From contig JALRCR010000006.1 in NCBI GenBank assembly GCA_023257255.1, forward strand, positions 1-52,473: a DNA stretch of 52,473 nucleotides, written 5' to 3'. The notes below the pieces were generated by a model. That model ran no database searches. It was not told the DNA's origin and worked only from the letters and a program-made list of their open reading frames with translations. Made by a program: the position numbers and the translations under genes. Positions 34,920 through 42,884 of this stretch are shown here, in pieces. This stretch comes from Gammaproteobacteria bacterium (GTDB lineage: Bacteria; Pseudomonadota; Gammaproteobacteria; Ga0077536). Each line of letters begins with the position of its first letter. The first letter of the stretch is position 1.

Positions 34920-35342
34920 TTACTGCTGGCCGAGCGCAAGCGTGCGCGTCAGCATCTGTTTCGACGCATCCATGATTTCGACATTGGTCTGATAGCTGCG
35001 CGAGGCAGAAATCATGTTGGCCATTTCTTCCACCACGTTGACGTTGGGCTTGAACACATAGCCCTCGGCGTCGGCCAGCGGGTTGCCCGGCTCGTAGTCG
35101 CGCTGGAGCGGCGCCTGACTCTCGATTACGCCGGTGACCTGCACGCCCACGCCGGCTTCATCGCCGCCTTCCGAGAGACCGTCCAGCATCGGCGCAAACA
35201 CCGGCTGGCGCGCGCGGTAGGTGGTGTCGAGACTGCTGGAGGCGCTGTTGGCGTTGGCCAGATTGCTGGCCGTGGTATTGAGTCGCAGGGTCTGCGCGGC
35301 AAGCGCGGAACCGGCGACGTTCATGACTGAAAAAAGCGACAT
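34920..35342 (-). CDS. flgC: Flagellar proximal rod protein FlgC
   Basis: This 140-residue protein begins MSLFSVMNVAGSALAAQTLRLNTTASNLANANSASSSLD and ends with NVNVVEEMANMISASRSYQTNVEIMDASKQMLTRTLALGQ. Both ends match the FlgC rod family. The protein forms part of the proximal rod. It follows flgB after two bases and is translated from the same message. Length is close to the usual 135-150 residues. Confidence 0.97.
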   Translation of the reverse strand: MSLFSVMNVAGSALAAQTLRLNTTASNLANANSASSSLDTTYRARQPVFAPMLDGLSEGGDEAGVGVQVTGVIESQAPLQRDYEPGNPLADAEGYVFKPNVNVVEEMANMISASRSYQTNVEIMDASKQMLTRTLALGQQ

Positions 35343-35344
35343 GA

Positions 35345-35746
35345 CTAATCTCCCCGGAAAGCGCGCAAGAGGCCGCTGAGGCGGCTGTCGATGAAGCGCA
35401 TGGTGGCTTCGTAGCGCATGGCGTTGTCGAGGAAGCGCGAGCGCTCGCCCTGCACATCAACCGAGTTCTGGTCCAGTGAGGCCTGGGTCGGCAGGCGGTA
35501 CTCCAGAGCGATGCCGTCCGCGGCGTCTTCGCCCATGCCCAGATGGCCCGCGCTGGTGGTGCGTAGCGCGGCACCGTCATCGCCCTCCCCGGTGGCATTG
35601 GCGAGCGCGGCGCTGAAATCAAAATCGCGCGCCTGAAAGCCGGGGGTGTCGGCGTTGGCCAGGTTGCCGGCGATAATTTCGGCGCGACGCGAGCGCAGTA
35701 ATGCGGTCTGCGCGTGGATGCCGAGAGCGTTATCGAAATTGATCAT
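35345..35746 (-). CDS. flgB: Flagellar proximal rod protein FlgB
   Basis: The 133-residue protein has the FlgB pattern ALLRSRRAEIIAGNLANADTPGFQARDFDF near its N-terminus and ENAMRYEATMRFIDSRLSGL-like LDNAMRYEATMRFIDSRLSGL at its C-terminus. It forms the innermost rod section with FlgC and FlgF. It is the first gene of the flgBCDE block. A sigma-54 promoter lies 36 bases before its ATG (35782-35797), so the rod and hook genes start here. Confidence 0.96.
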   Translation of the reverse strand: MINFDNALGIHAQTALLRSRRAEIIAGNLANADTPGFQARDFDFSAALANATGEGDDGAALRTTSAGHLGMGEDAADGIALEYRLPTQASLDQNSVDVQGERSRFLDNAMRYEATMRFIDSRLSGLLRAFRGD

Positions 35747-35781
35747 GTGGACGGTTTCCGGTTGGCGGTCGCAGGCATCAA

Positions 35782-35797
35782 AGCGAAAGCCGTGCCA
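35782..35797 (-). promoter_or_regulatory. Sigma-54 promoter of flgB operon
   Basis: The minus strand reads TGGCACGGCTTTCGCT. The -24 TGGCACG is perfect; the -12 TCGC differs from TTGC by one base. GG and GC are ten bases apart. It separates flgB transcription from the upstream cheVR genes. Confidence 0.78.
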
Positions 35798-35852
35798 AGC
35801 CCGGAAATCATCTGCAAGTGATTGTTTTACATAGACACCGACCGCTGTTGAT

Positions 35853-35912
35853 GCTAGCCGGCGGCAAGCGGCTGCCGGTCAAGCGGCAAAGCCGGCAAGG
35901 CGGCGCGGCAAG
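35853..35912. repeat. Cluster of degenerate GCGGCAAG units between cheR and flgB
   Basis: At least four related units (GCGGCAAG, GCGGCAAA, CCGGCAAG, GCGGCAAG) occur in about 50 bases, bounded on both sides by GCTAGCC. Partial hairpins such as GGCA-GCCGCT-TGCC can form. It lies directly after the cheR stop and may serve as a processing or termination region; no T-run is seen. Confidence 0.45.
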
Positions 35913-36731
35913 CTAGCCGCCGGTTGCCGCCTGATAGACCACCCGGTCGCGAATCACCAGGGGCCGCAGGCCGGTGGACCGTGCGGGCAAGCGCTCGGCC
36001 GCACCGAGCACCAGATAGCCGCCCGGTAGCAGCCGGGCCGCGAGTCGCCGCAGCGCCAGCACCTGCGTGGCCTCGTTCATGTAGACCAGCACGTTGCGAA
36101 AAAAGATGACGTCAAAAAATCCGGCGCCGGCGTTCTCTTCCAACACATTGGCCTCCGTAAAACGCACCCGGGCGCGGAGTGACGGCAAGACCGTATAGGT
36201 CTCGTCCTGTGCCTGGAACCAGCGCGCCAGCCTTGGCGCGTCGAGCCCGCGCAGGTCACCGGGCGTCGCATAGATCCCGGTCTCGGCGCGGCGGAGGGTG
36301 GGCAGGGCGATGTCGCTGGCAAGAATCTCGTCGGCAGCCTGGGTGATGGCGGGACGCAGGTCGCGAAAACCGGCCAGCGTGATCGCCAGCGACCAGGCCT
36401 CCTGCCCGTTGGCGCAGGCCGCCGACCACAGCCGCAAAGCCCCGCCGTTGGCCGCCCGCGCGGGCAGCAGCGTCGAGGAGAGAAGTTCAAAGGGATAAAC
36501 ATCGCGAAACCAGCTGGTTTCGTGGGTCGCCATCGCGTCGACCACCGCGTCCTTCAGCGCCGCCTGCCCCGGCCGTTCCAAATGCTCGGCCAGGGCGACG
36601 AGGTCGGGAAGCTGGTAATGCAGCAGCAGCGGCTGCAGGCGGGCATCCAGCAGATAGCCCCGCGACGGCCCCAGCGCCAGCCCGATGCGGGCGTCCAGCC
36701 AGCGGCTGATGCGGGAATAGGCGTCGCTCAC
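35913..36731 (-). CDS. cheR: Chemotaxis methyltransferase CheR
   Basis: The 272-residue protein has the N-terminal helical CheR domain (RISRWLDARIGLALGPSRGYLLDARL). The SAM-dependent methyltransferase domain has ATHETSWFRD, RLWSAACANGQEAWSLAI and GFFDVIFFRNVLVYM. These match CheR, which methylates glutamates on chemoreceptors. No TPR extension is present. The start is GTG at 36731, 23 bases after the cheV stop, with only a weak ribosome site. It is paired with cheV in the same position as in Pseudomonas. Confidence 0.95.
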   Translation of the reverse strand: MSDAYSRISRWLDARIGLALGPSRGYLLDARLQPLLLHYQLPDLVALAEHLERPGQAALKDAVVDAMATHETSWFRDVYPFELLSSTLLPARAANGGALRLWSAACANGQEAWSLAITLAGFRDLRPAITQAADEILASDIALPTLRRAETGIYATPGDLRGLDAPRLARWFQAQDETYTVLPSLRARVRFTEANVLEENAGAGFFDVIFFRNVLVYMNEATQVLALRRLAARLLPGGYLVLGAAERLPARSTGLRPLVIRDRVVYQAATGG

Positions 36732-36754
36732 GGCGTCGCCTGCCTGCGCCGCGT

Positions 36755-37666
36755 CTAGTTGACGACCGACATCACCAGCGCCGCGAGGTCGTCCGGATCA
36801 AACTTGGCGACCAGCCGGTTTGCCCCGACGGAGTTAGCCATGGAGTCGTTGAAGCTGCCGCTGAGTGAGGTGTGCAGGCACACGTAGAGGTCTTTCAACT
36901 GCGGGTCAGCCTTCACCGCCTTGGTCAGGGTGTAACCGTCCATCTGCGGCATTTCGATGTCAGACAGCAGCATGGCGAACTGCTGGGTAATCGGCCCCTC
37001 CTCGGCAAACGCCTTGAGGCGCTCCAGCGCTTCCAGGCCGTTTTCGGCGATTTCATAGGCCACGCCCAGCTGGTCCATCACGCGGGTCATGGAACGCCGC
37101 GCGACCGCCGAGTCGTCCGCGATAAAAATCCGGCGCGGGACCGCCGCGTTGGGCACGTTCTGGGCCAGCATTTCTTCCGAGACGTCCATGTCGTGGCCGA
37201 TGATCTCGTAGAGCACGCGCTCAACGTCCAGAATTTCGACCAGCTGATTATCCAGCGTGGTCACAGCGGTGAGGTAGTTGGAGGTGCCGATGGCGACCGG
37301 CGGTGGCTTGATATCGTCCCAGCGCAGATTGACGATGCGGACCACCTGTTGCACCAGATAGCCCTGCACATGGCCGGAGTATTCGGTGACGATGACAAAC
37401 TCATCCGGTGAACCCTGGCTGCTCCCGTGACCCAGCACGGCCGCCAGATCGATCACCGTCACGGTCTGGCCGCGGGCGTGGAACACGCCGCGCATTTGAT
37501 AGTGAGCGTGCGGGATGGGCCTGAGCGGCGGGCACTTCAGCACCTCGCGCACCTTGAACACATTGATCCCGAACATCTGGTTGCTCTGTAAGCGAAACAG
37601 CAATAATTCGAGCCGGTTCCGGCCGGCCAGCCGGGTCAGACGATCGACCCTATCGATAATCGACAT
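36755..37666 (-). CDS. cheV: Chemotaxis coupling/response protein CheV
   Basis: The 303-residue protein joins an N-terminal CheW-like domain (LLFRLQSNQMFGINVFKVREVL to about residue 150) to a C-terminal receiver domain. The receiver has FIADDSAVARRS, the phosphoacceptor Asp in LLSDIEMPQMDG and a lysine in ANRLVAKFDPDD. This is CheV, which couples receptors to CheA and is tuned by phosphorylation. ATG 37666 (MSIIDRVDRL) follows GGAG and lies 26 bases after the predicted start of the sigma-28 promoter. An in-frame extension to 37789 is rejected because it crosses that promoter. Confidence 0.95.
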   Translation of the reverse strand: MSIIDRVDRLTRLAGRNRLELLLFRLQSNQMFGINVFKVREVLKCPPLRPIPHAHYQMRGVFHARGQTVTVIDLAAVLGHGSSQGSPDEFVIVTEYSGHVQGYLVQQVVRIVNLRWDDIKPPPVAIGTSNYLTAVTTLDNQLVEILDVERVLYEIIGHDMDVSEEMLAQNVPNAAVPRRIFIADDSAVARRSMTRVMDQLGVAYEIAENGLEALERLKAFAEEGPITQQFAMLLSDIEMPQMDGYTLTKAVKADPQLKDLYVCLHTSLSGSFNDSMANSVGANRLVAKFDPDDLAALVMSVVN

Positions 37667-37698
37667 CACACGCTCCGCGTTACCCTCATTGGGCTGAC

Positions 37699-37725
37699 TT
37701 ATCGCCCATGCCACAGAAAGCTTGA
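37699..37725 (-). promoter_or_regulatory. Sigma-28 (FliA) promoter of cheV-cheR
   Basis: On the minus strand TCAAGCTT (37718-37725) and GGCGATAA (37699-37706) are separated by 11 bases. This is close to TAAAGTTT-N11-GCCGATAA. Transcription would start near 37692 and give a short leader with the cheV ribosome site. Confidence 0.75.
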
Positions 37726-37734
37726 GCAAGCGGG

Positions 37735-37750
37735 TGGCACCGGTCTTGCA
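37735..37750 (+). promoter_or_regulatory. Sigma-54 promoter of flgA
   Basis: TGGCACCGGTCTTGCA is a full match to the consensus with the correct spacing. It lies in the same 96-base gap as the divergent cheV sigma-28 promoter. The expected start near 37760-37762 is almost at the flgA ATG (37763). Confidence 0.82.
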
Positions 37751-37762
37751 AACGCGAGGGGC

Positions 37763-38509
37763 ATGCAAGGTCTCCGTCCACCCCGTCACCCCGCCCGCCT
37801 GCTCCTGCTGGGCCTGCTGGCTTTCGTCGCCCTGCCCGCCGCGGCCCAGACGCCGGCCGTGCAGTCGCTGCCGGCCATACGCGAGGCCGTATCCGGCTTT
37901 CTGAGCCGGGAAGTCGCAAAATCAGGTGAAAAAATACAGGTGGATGCCGGGCAACTCGACCCAAGACTGCGCCTCAGCGCCTGCCCGACCCCGCTCTCAC
38001 TGACGATGCCGCCCGGCGCGCGGACCCGGGGCGCGACCACGGTGGCCGTCAATTGCCCGGGGCCGAGCCCCTGGACGCTGTTTGTCCCGGCGATAATTCG
38101 TCAAGAATTTGTCGTAATCTCGGCAGCTCAAAACCTAGACCGCGGCAAGACATTGACAGTCACCGATCTGCGCCTTGAAAAACGCCTGCTGACCGAGCCA
38201 CCGCCGGGCGCTATTCAGGAAACCGAGAGCCTGCTCGGGCAAGTCACCCAGCGTGCGCTGGCAGCGGGCACCGTATTCACCCGCAGCATCGTGAAGCCCC
38301 GGCAGATTGTGCGTCGAGGTCAGGCCGTGACGCTTTCGCTGGCCACCGGCAGCATTGCCATCGAGGTTACGGGCACCGCGCTGCAGGCCGGTGGCATCGG
38401 CGATCGCATCTCGGTCCGCAACAATAATTCCAAAAAAGTGATTGAAGGCACCATCCAGCCCTCGGGCGAGGTGGTGGTCGACGGGGGTGGGGCAGCGTCC
38501 CTGCCGTGA
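37763..38509 (+). CDS. flgA: Flagellar P-ring assembly chaperone FlgA
   Basis: The 248-residue protein has a signal peptide (RLLLLGLLAFVALPAAAQ) with a basic n-region. A SAF-type domain and the C-terminal conserved part follow, with GRPLTAADL-like GKTLTVTDLRLEKR and IVRRGQAVTLSL...GIGDRISVRNNNSKKVIEG. FlgA is a periplasmic chaperone for FlgI. The signal peptide requires the ATG at 37763. The sigma-54 promoter would then give an almost leaderless message. It is followed by flgM, flgN and ycgR in the same direction. Confidence 0.95.
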   Translation: MQGLRPPRHPARLLLLGLLAFVALPAAAQTPAVQSLPAIREAVSGFLSREVAKSGEKIQVDAGQLDPRLRLSACPTPLSLTMPPGARTRGATTVAVNCPGPSPWTLFVPAIIRQEFVVISAAQNLDRGKTLTVTDLRLEKRLLTEPPPGAIQETESLLGQVTQRALAAGTVFTRSIVKPRQIVRRGQAVTLSLATGSIAIEVTGTALQAGGIGDRISVRNNNSKKVIEGTIQPSGEVVVDGGGAASLP

Positions 38510-38560
38510 GCCGCGTCCGGGGAAAATGCCGCTCGTGCGCGCAAGGTTAGTGAGAAGTCT

Positions 38561-38588
38561 TAAAGCTTATGAAAGAGTGTGCCGCTAA
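38561..38588 (+). promoter_or_regulatory. Sigma-28 (FliA) promoter of flgM
   Basis: TAAAGCTT begins at 38561 and GCCGCTAA lies at 38581-38588, with TAAA and the -10 separated by 16 bases. It is close to the sigma-28 consensus and ends 29 bases before the flgM ATG. It makes flgM, the anti-sigma factor gene, part of the FliA regulon. Confidence 0.7.
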
Positions 38589-38617
38589 GGCTCGCATCTC
38601 ATCAGGAGATCTACGCA

Positions 38618-38953
38618 ATGGTTTCTGAAGTCAACAACACCAGTTCCTCAATCATCACCGCGATGGACCAGCGCATGGTGAAGTTGGAGAAGACCCAGTC
38701 GGCGAGCGCGCCGCAGGTTAATGCCAACACGACCAGCGCGCCGTCTTCCGAAACGGTGCAACTGACTGACACGGCGAGTCGCCTGCGCGAGCTCACCCAG
38801 TCGGTCGCCAATATTCCGGTCGTCGATCGCCAGCGGGTCGATGCGTTCCAGCAAACGATTAACGATGGCAGCTATCGAATCGATAACCAGCAGGTCGCAG
38901 AAAAGGTTATCGGCTTCGAGACCATGATGACCGGCGGCCCCACGCAGGCCTGA
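38618..38953 (+). CDS. flgM: Anti-sigma-28 factor FlgM
   Basis: This 111-residue protein is low in complexity at its N-terminus. It has the conserved FlgM C-terminal helix region VDRQRVDAFQQTINDGSYRIDNQQVAEKVIGFE. FlgM holds FliA inactive until the hook is complete and FlgM is exported. ATG 38618 has AGGAG upstream. An in-frame GTG at 38579 would overlap the sigma-28 promoter and is rejected. It follows flgA by about 110 bases and precedes flgN by four. Confidence 0.95.
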   Translation: MVSEVNNTSSSIITAMDQRMVKLEKTQSASAPQVNANTTSAPSSETVQLTDTASRLRELTQSVANIPVVDRQRVDAFQQTINDGSYRIDNQQVAEKVIGFETMMTGGPTQA

Positions 38954-38957
38954 TCGC

Positions 38958-39380
38958 ATGCCGACTACGCCCGCTGATGCGCGCGAAGCCCTGCTGGCAT
39001 TGCTGGTCGAATTCAATCGCCTGCTGCTAGACGAGTATGCGGCGCTGCTACAACGGAACGCCGACGTCATTGAAGCCTGTGCCAACCGCAAGCAGCAACT
39101 GACGACGGCGATTGAGGATGCCGCGAGCGGCTGCGATTTTGCGGCGCGTACGCGTGAGACGGATCCCAAGTCCAAGGAAGATTGGGCACGAATCGAAAGC
39201 CTGCTTGCCGAATGCGCACTCGCCAATCGGAAAAACGGCGCGGCCGTTCAATCGAGCCGCAATTTGGTCGGTGCCCTGCTCGATATCGTCAAAGGTAGAG
39301 TACCCGGGGAACGTCTATACGATGCCCGGGGCCGGGCCGGCGCAAGCAGCTATGCAGCGCCGACCAGGGAGCGGGTGTGA
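38958..39380 (+). CDS. flgN: Flagellar export chaperone FlgN
   Basis: The 140-residue protein is helical and charged, with LVEFNRLLLDEYAALLQRNADVIEACANRKQQLTTAIE near the N-terminus. This matches the FlgN pattern. The C-terminal tail (YDARGRAGA) resembles the disordered end that binds export substrates. FlgN chaperones FlgK and FlgL to the export gate. The gene follows flgM after four bases and is probably cotranslated. Confidence 0.93.
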   Translation: MPTTPADAREALLALLVEFNRLLLDEYAALLQRNADVIEACANRKQQLTTAIEDAASGCDFAARTRETDPKSKEDWARIESLLAECALANRKNGAAVQSSRNLVGALLDIVKGRVPGERLYDARGRAGASSYAAPTRERV

Positions 39381-39401
39381 TCTGTCGAGTCGGGGCTGAG
39401 C

Positions 39402-40160
39402 GTGGTATTCCGGAAAATCATCAAATGGCTGGCTGACGATACGGCTGACGGGGCAAACGCAACGCCCTCAGGCCTGAGCGCCGTCACCGCCGAAATTTAC
39501 GTCGTCCTCCGTCGCGCCTTGACCAATCATTGCGCGCTGACGGTGTTCATCGGCAACCGGCCCGAAGCCTACAGCAGCGCCATTATCGAAATCGTGCCGG
39601 AGCAGCGCGTGCTGATGCTGGATGAATTAACGCCGGCGCCGGGCACGGGGCGTCTGGTGAAAGGCGATGTGCTGCACATTCGGGCTCTGGTCGACGGCGT
39701 GCAGTTACATTTTGATTCCAAGGTCGCCGCGATTGGCGTGCAAGACGGCTTGCCGTTCTATCGGGTCGACTTCCCCTCGCGAATCGAATACCCGCAACGC
39801 CGGCGGCAATACCGGGTGACAGTGCCGCTCAACCGGGGCCTGCAGATCTATTTTGATCTGGCGCGTAATCACCGGCTGATCGGCGAACTGCGGGATATCT
39901 CAATGGGCGGACTCTGCGCCCGGATCACCTCTGGGATCATGGAAGAAGGCGTCGACCCGCACCAAACGGCGCATTGCCGCATCATGCTGCCGGACAACCA
40001 GTCGATCGTCACCGAGGTTGAACTGGTGCACGTGGATGCCCCGCAACGGGCCCGCGTCCCCCGGGTGCGCGCCCGCTTTAACAATATTTCCCCCGCCGCA
40101 GAGCGACGAATCTCGCAGCTCTGTGCGGAAATCGAGCGCATGCAACGGCAGCGACGTTAG
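39402..40160 (+). CDS. ycgR: YcgR-like PilZ flagellar brake protein
   Basis: This 252-residue protein has an N-terminal YcgR-type domain followed by PilZ. The c-di-GMP-binding motif is RRRQYR at 133-138 and DISMGG at 165-170 (family pattern RxxxR and [DN]xSxxG). With c-di-GMP bound, YcgR slows the flagellar motor. The start GTG 39402 has no strong ribosome site but gives a normal length and sits 21 bases after flgN. Same position as the PilZ gene beside flgN in Pseudomonas. It converges with the next gene with stops sharing TTAG at 40157-40160. Confidence 0.92.
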   Translation: MVFRKIIKWLADDTADGANATPSGLSAVTAEIYVVLRRALTNHCALTVFIGNRPEAYSSAIIEIVPEQRVLMLDELTPAPGTGRLVKGDVLHIRALVDGVQLHFDSKVAAIGVQDGLPFYRVDFPSRIEYPQRRRQYRVTVPLNRGLQIYFDLARNHRLIGELRDISMGGLCARITSGIMEEGVDPHQTAHCRIMLPDNQSIVTEVELVHVDAPQRARVPRVRARFNNISPAAERRISQLCAEIERMQRQRR

Positions 40161-40810
40161 TCGCCTCCTGACATCAGCGGCAGCGTCGGCGCAGCACCAA
40201 GCAGCGTCTCGAAACCCGCCAGATCCGTAGGCCTGTCCAGATCGTGACGCAGCGGCAGCGCCCGCCAGCGTAGCCCCAGAGACTGGCAGCGCGTGCAGGT
40301 GTCCTGCATGACGGACGGCGTACTCCAGCGCATGTCGTTTAGCAGGTCCGGTTGCGGGCGATGCAGCCCCAGCAACCAGTAGCCGCCGTCAGCAACCGGC
40401 CCCAGCACCACGTCGACCTCGAGGGCGAGCCAAGCCGCCGCCGCTTCGAGATCTTCAAATTGCGCATCCAGCAGGTCGCTGCCCATCAGTAGCGCTTGCG
40501 GCGCCTCCGTTAACGCTAGTGTCAGCGCGTTTGCCATGCGCGCCCCCAGATCCTCGCCCGCCTGCAGCCGTAGCGTGCAGCCCTGTGCCTGCGGCAAATC
40601 GCGAAAATACGCGAGGCTGGCCGGATCTACGCAGGCGAGCACACGGGGGCCCGGCCAACGGGCGAGCAGCGCGAGACTGCGCCCCAACAAGAGCGCGTAC
40701 AGCCGGGCGGCCTCGACCGCCCCAAGCGCCGCGGCAAGGCGCGTTTTGACCAGGCCAGGTTGTGGACCACGTGCGAACAGGATTAACGCGGTGCGTGCCG
40801 CGTGATTCAT
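40157..40810 (-). CDS. Glycosyltransferase, TIGR04282-type (arsenosugar cluster)
   Basis: The 217-residue protein has the family start LILFARGPQPGLVKTRLA, LLMGSDLLDAQ and GPVADGGYWLLGL. It belongs to the MobA/CobY-like nucleotidyl/glycosyltransferase group commonly found beside arsS and a second glycosyltransferase. ATG 40810 overlaps the preceding stop by four bases, so the ORF extension to 40969 is rejected. It is proposed to act in arsenosugar or a related natural-product pathway; its real substrate is not known. The two glycosyltransferases and arsS form one coupled operon. Confidence 0.88.
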   Translation of the reverse strand: MNHAARTALILFARGPQPGLVKTRLAAALGAVEAARLYALLLGRSLALLARWPGPRVLACVDPASLAYFRDLPQAQGCTLRLQAGEDLGARMANALTLALTEAPQALLMGSDLLDAQFEDLEAAAAWLALEVDVVLGPVADGGYWLLGLHRPQPDLLNDMRWSTPSVMQDTCTRCQSLGLRWRALPLRHDLDRPTDLAGFETLLGAAPTLPLMSGGD

Positions 40811-41493
40811 CGGACTTGCCGATACCAAACGGCAAGGCGCGCCGGCGCGACGCCCATGAAATAAGCCAGCCGCAGACCCCACATCAGCAGCACCGTCCGG
40901 AGCACCCCACCCTGCACCCAGCGACGCGCCGAGGTCCGCACACATGGCCGCAGGCAAGCGGGCTTGCATAGCCTGCGCAGCTGCGCGGACAAGGCAATGT
41001 CTTCCATCAGCGGAATAGGCGGATATGCGCCGCAGCGCTCAAAAAGCCCCCGGCTGACGAAGATCGCCTGATCGCCGGTGGCAATGCCGGTAAGCCGCGA
41101 GCGCCAGTTCATCATCGCTGCAACTATCCATAAGGCGAGACCCGGCGCGTCCAGTTCAACATCAAACCGCCCCCAGCAGGGGGCCTGCGGCAGCGCTCGC
41201 AACGCGGCCTGCGCCGCTGCGGGCAGGGCGGTATCGGCGTGGAGAAAAAGCAGTAAATCTGCAGCACTCGCAGCTGCCCCGGCGTTCATTTGCGCGGCCC
41301 GACCGCGTGGCGCGGCGAGCACGCGGTCGGCGCCGGCGGCCGCCAGCTCGCGGCTCTGATCGGTACTGCCCCCGTCAACCACGATGACTTCAGCCCCCGC
41401 GGCGCGCCAGGACTCCAGCCTGCGCAAAGCTTCGACCAGCGTCGGCGCCTCATTCAGCACCGGCAGGATGATGCTGAGCCAGGGCCGGCTCAT
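40807..41493 (-). CDS. Glycosyltransferase, TIGR04283-type (GT2-like)
   Basis: This 228-residue protein has a GT-A fold with SIILPVLNEAPTLVEAL, the sugar-nucleotide aspartates in VIVVDGGSTDQS and LLFLHADT, and GIATGDQAIFVSRGLF. It is of the GT2 type that accompanies TIGR04282 and ArsS. ATG 41493 overlaps arsS by four bases (ATGA). The C-terminus has a hydrophobic segment (TVLLMWGLRLAYFMGV), suggesting membrane contact. Substrate unknown. Confidence 0.88.
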   Translation of the reverse strand: MSRPWLSIILPVLNEAPTLVEALRRLESWRAAGAEVIVVDGGSTDQSRELAAAGADRVLAAPRGRAAQMNAGAAASAADLLLFLHADTALPAAAQAALRALPQAPCWGRFDVELDAPGLALWIVAAMMNWRSRLTGIATGDQAIFVSRGLFERCGAYPPIPLMEDIALSAQLRRLCKPACLRPCVRTSARRWVQGGVLRTVLLMWGLRLAYFMGVAPARLAVWYRQVR

Positions 41494-42461
41494 ATCGCCG
41501 ACAACGCGCCCCCGCAGCTGCTGCCGCTGCCCGCCGTACAGGCAAAACAATGCGGACCAACGGCGATCGGGCGGCCGCCGAGCTCAGCAGGCTTCAAGTC
41601 AGCCAGATGCACCCGCTGGCCGCCGCCCAGCGGCATGCCCAGCATCTGGTTGAAGTCGCAATCGTGCACCTCGCCCTGCCAATCAACGCTAAGCAGGCTG
41701 CGGCACATCACGGCCGGAAGGTTCTCGTCGCGGTGCGCGGTCTGCAGCATCTGCAAGTACGACTGATAGTGCCCATCGCGCTCCAGCGCGTGGCGAAACC
41801 GTGCGATCGGGACGTTGGCCAAGGTCAGCAGATGGTTGAAACGAATCCCGTAGTCCTGCGCCAGTCGCTCGCGGTAGGTCGCTTCCAGCGCCGCCTGCGC
41901 GGGGGGCAGATGCGGTCCCAGCGGGTTGTAGACGAGGTCCAGCACCAGACCCCGTGCCGAATCGCCATAGCCCAGCGCGTTCAAGCGCCGCAGACCGCGA
42001 ATACTTTTTTCGAACACGCCCTTGCCGCGCTGCAAGTCCACGTTGTCCGGCCCGTAGCACGGCAAGGAAGCCACCACCCGCACGCCCTGCCCGGCCAGAA
42101 AATCAGCCAGGTCGACCTGACCCGGCTCTTCCAGAATGCTCAGGTTACAACGGTCAATGACTACGAGCCCGGCCGCCCGCGCCGCACTCACCAGCGGCCG
42201 AAAGATGGGGTTGAGCTCCGGCGCGCCGCCGGTCAGGTCCAGGGTTTTAACACCGGCCTCGCGCGCAAAGCGCAGCGCGAGTTCGGCGGTTTCGGTCGAC
42301 ATCTGCTCGGTGCGATTGGGCCCAGCGTCCACATGGCAATGCGCGCAGGCCTGGTTGCAGCGATAGCCGAGATTGAGTTGCAGGGTCTCGAGCGCCGCCC
42401 GCCGCAGTGGCGGGAAATCCCTCAAGGGCAAGACAGGCGGCAAGTGGGCAACTTCATTCAC
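41490..42461 (-). CDS. arsS: Arsenosugar biosynthesis radical SAM protein ArsS-like
   Basis: The 323-residue protein has the radical-SAM cluster motif CNQACAHC (CxxxCxxC), LTGGAPELNP, and a C-terminal Cys-rich region with HDCDFNQMLGMPL and HCFACTAGSGSSCGG. This combined pattern is that of ArsS. ArsS is thought to form a 5'-deoxyadenosyl-arsenic bond in arsenosugar synthesis. A GTG start at 42461 is chosen because GGAG lies nine bases upstream and it gives normal length; the open frame extending to 42755 crosses a tRNA gene. No ArsM gene is nearby. Function for the whole cluster in this organism is inference. Confidence 0.88.
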   Translation of the reverse strand: MNEVAHLPPVLPLRDFPPLRRAALETLQLNLGYRCNQACAHCHVDAGPNRTEQMSTETAELALRFAREAGVKTLDLTGGAPELNPIFRPLVSAARAAGLVVIDRCNLSILEEPGQVDLADFLAGQGVRVVASLPCYGPDNVDLQRGKGVFEKSIRGLRRLNALGYGDSARGLVLDLVYNPLGPHLPPAQAALEATYRERLAQDYGIRFNHLLTLANVPIARFRHALERDGHYQSYLQMLQTAHRDENLPAVMCRSLLSVDWQGEVHDCDFNQMLGMPLGGGQRVHLADLKPAELGGRPIAVGPHCFACTAGSGSSCGGALSAI

Positions 42462-42581
42462 GGGCTGGATCTCCGGCGGTAGGCCCGGATGATTGCAGCC
42501 CGCGTCGGGCCGCGCAACGAAATGCGCCCGGCGGGCTGGCGCAAGCCGCACTCGCCCGCTAAACTCCCGGCCCTCACTCGT

Positions 42582-42657
42582 GGGGCTGTAGCTCAGCTGG
42601 GAGAGCGCTGCGTTCGCAATGCAGAGGTCAGGGGTTCGATCCCCCTCAGCTCCACCA
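42582..42657 (+). tRNA. tRNA-Ala (anticodon CGC)
   Basis: The 76-base gene folds into a full cloverleaf. The acceptor stem is GGGGCTG with CAGCTCC, the anticodon arm is CTGCG-TTCGCAA-TGCAG, and the T arm contains GGTTCGATCC. The loop gives anticodon CGC, which reads the alanine codon GCG. CCA is encoded. It lies just upstream of arsS on the opposite strand. Confidence 0.97.
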
Positions 42658-42884
42658 ATTTTCTCCGCCGCCGACCGCATCGAACGGGCCGGCATACCCT
42701 CCCTTGGGGAAGGGCAAGCGTACACAAACTTCGTTCCCGCCTCCGTCGCCATCAAAAGACACGCGCTCCCCCACCGGGCCGCATCAGCAATGGCGTCTTT
42801 GACGCGCTCGTTCAGGCCGACACCTCAGGCGCAAAACCTTCGGTCGCTCACTTTGACCCCCGTCGAGCAGGGCCCCGTTGCGCC

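Noticed and set aside
42462..42755. N-terminal extension of arsS
   Set aside because: It runs antisense through the tRNA-Ala gene; the GTG at 42461 has a ribosome site and gives the family length.
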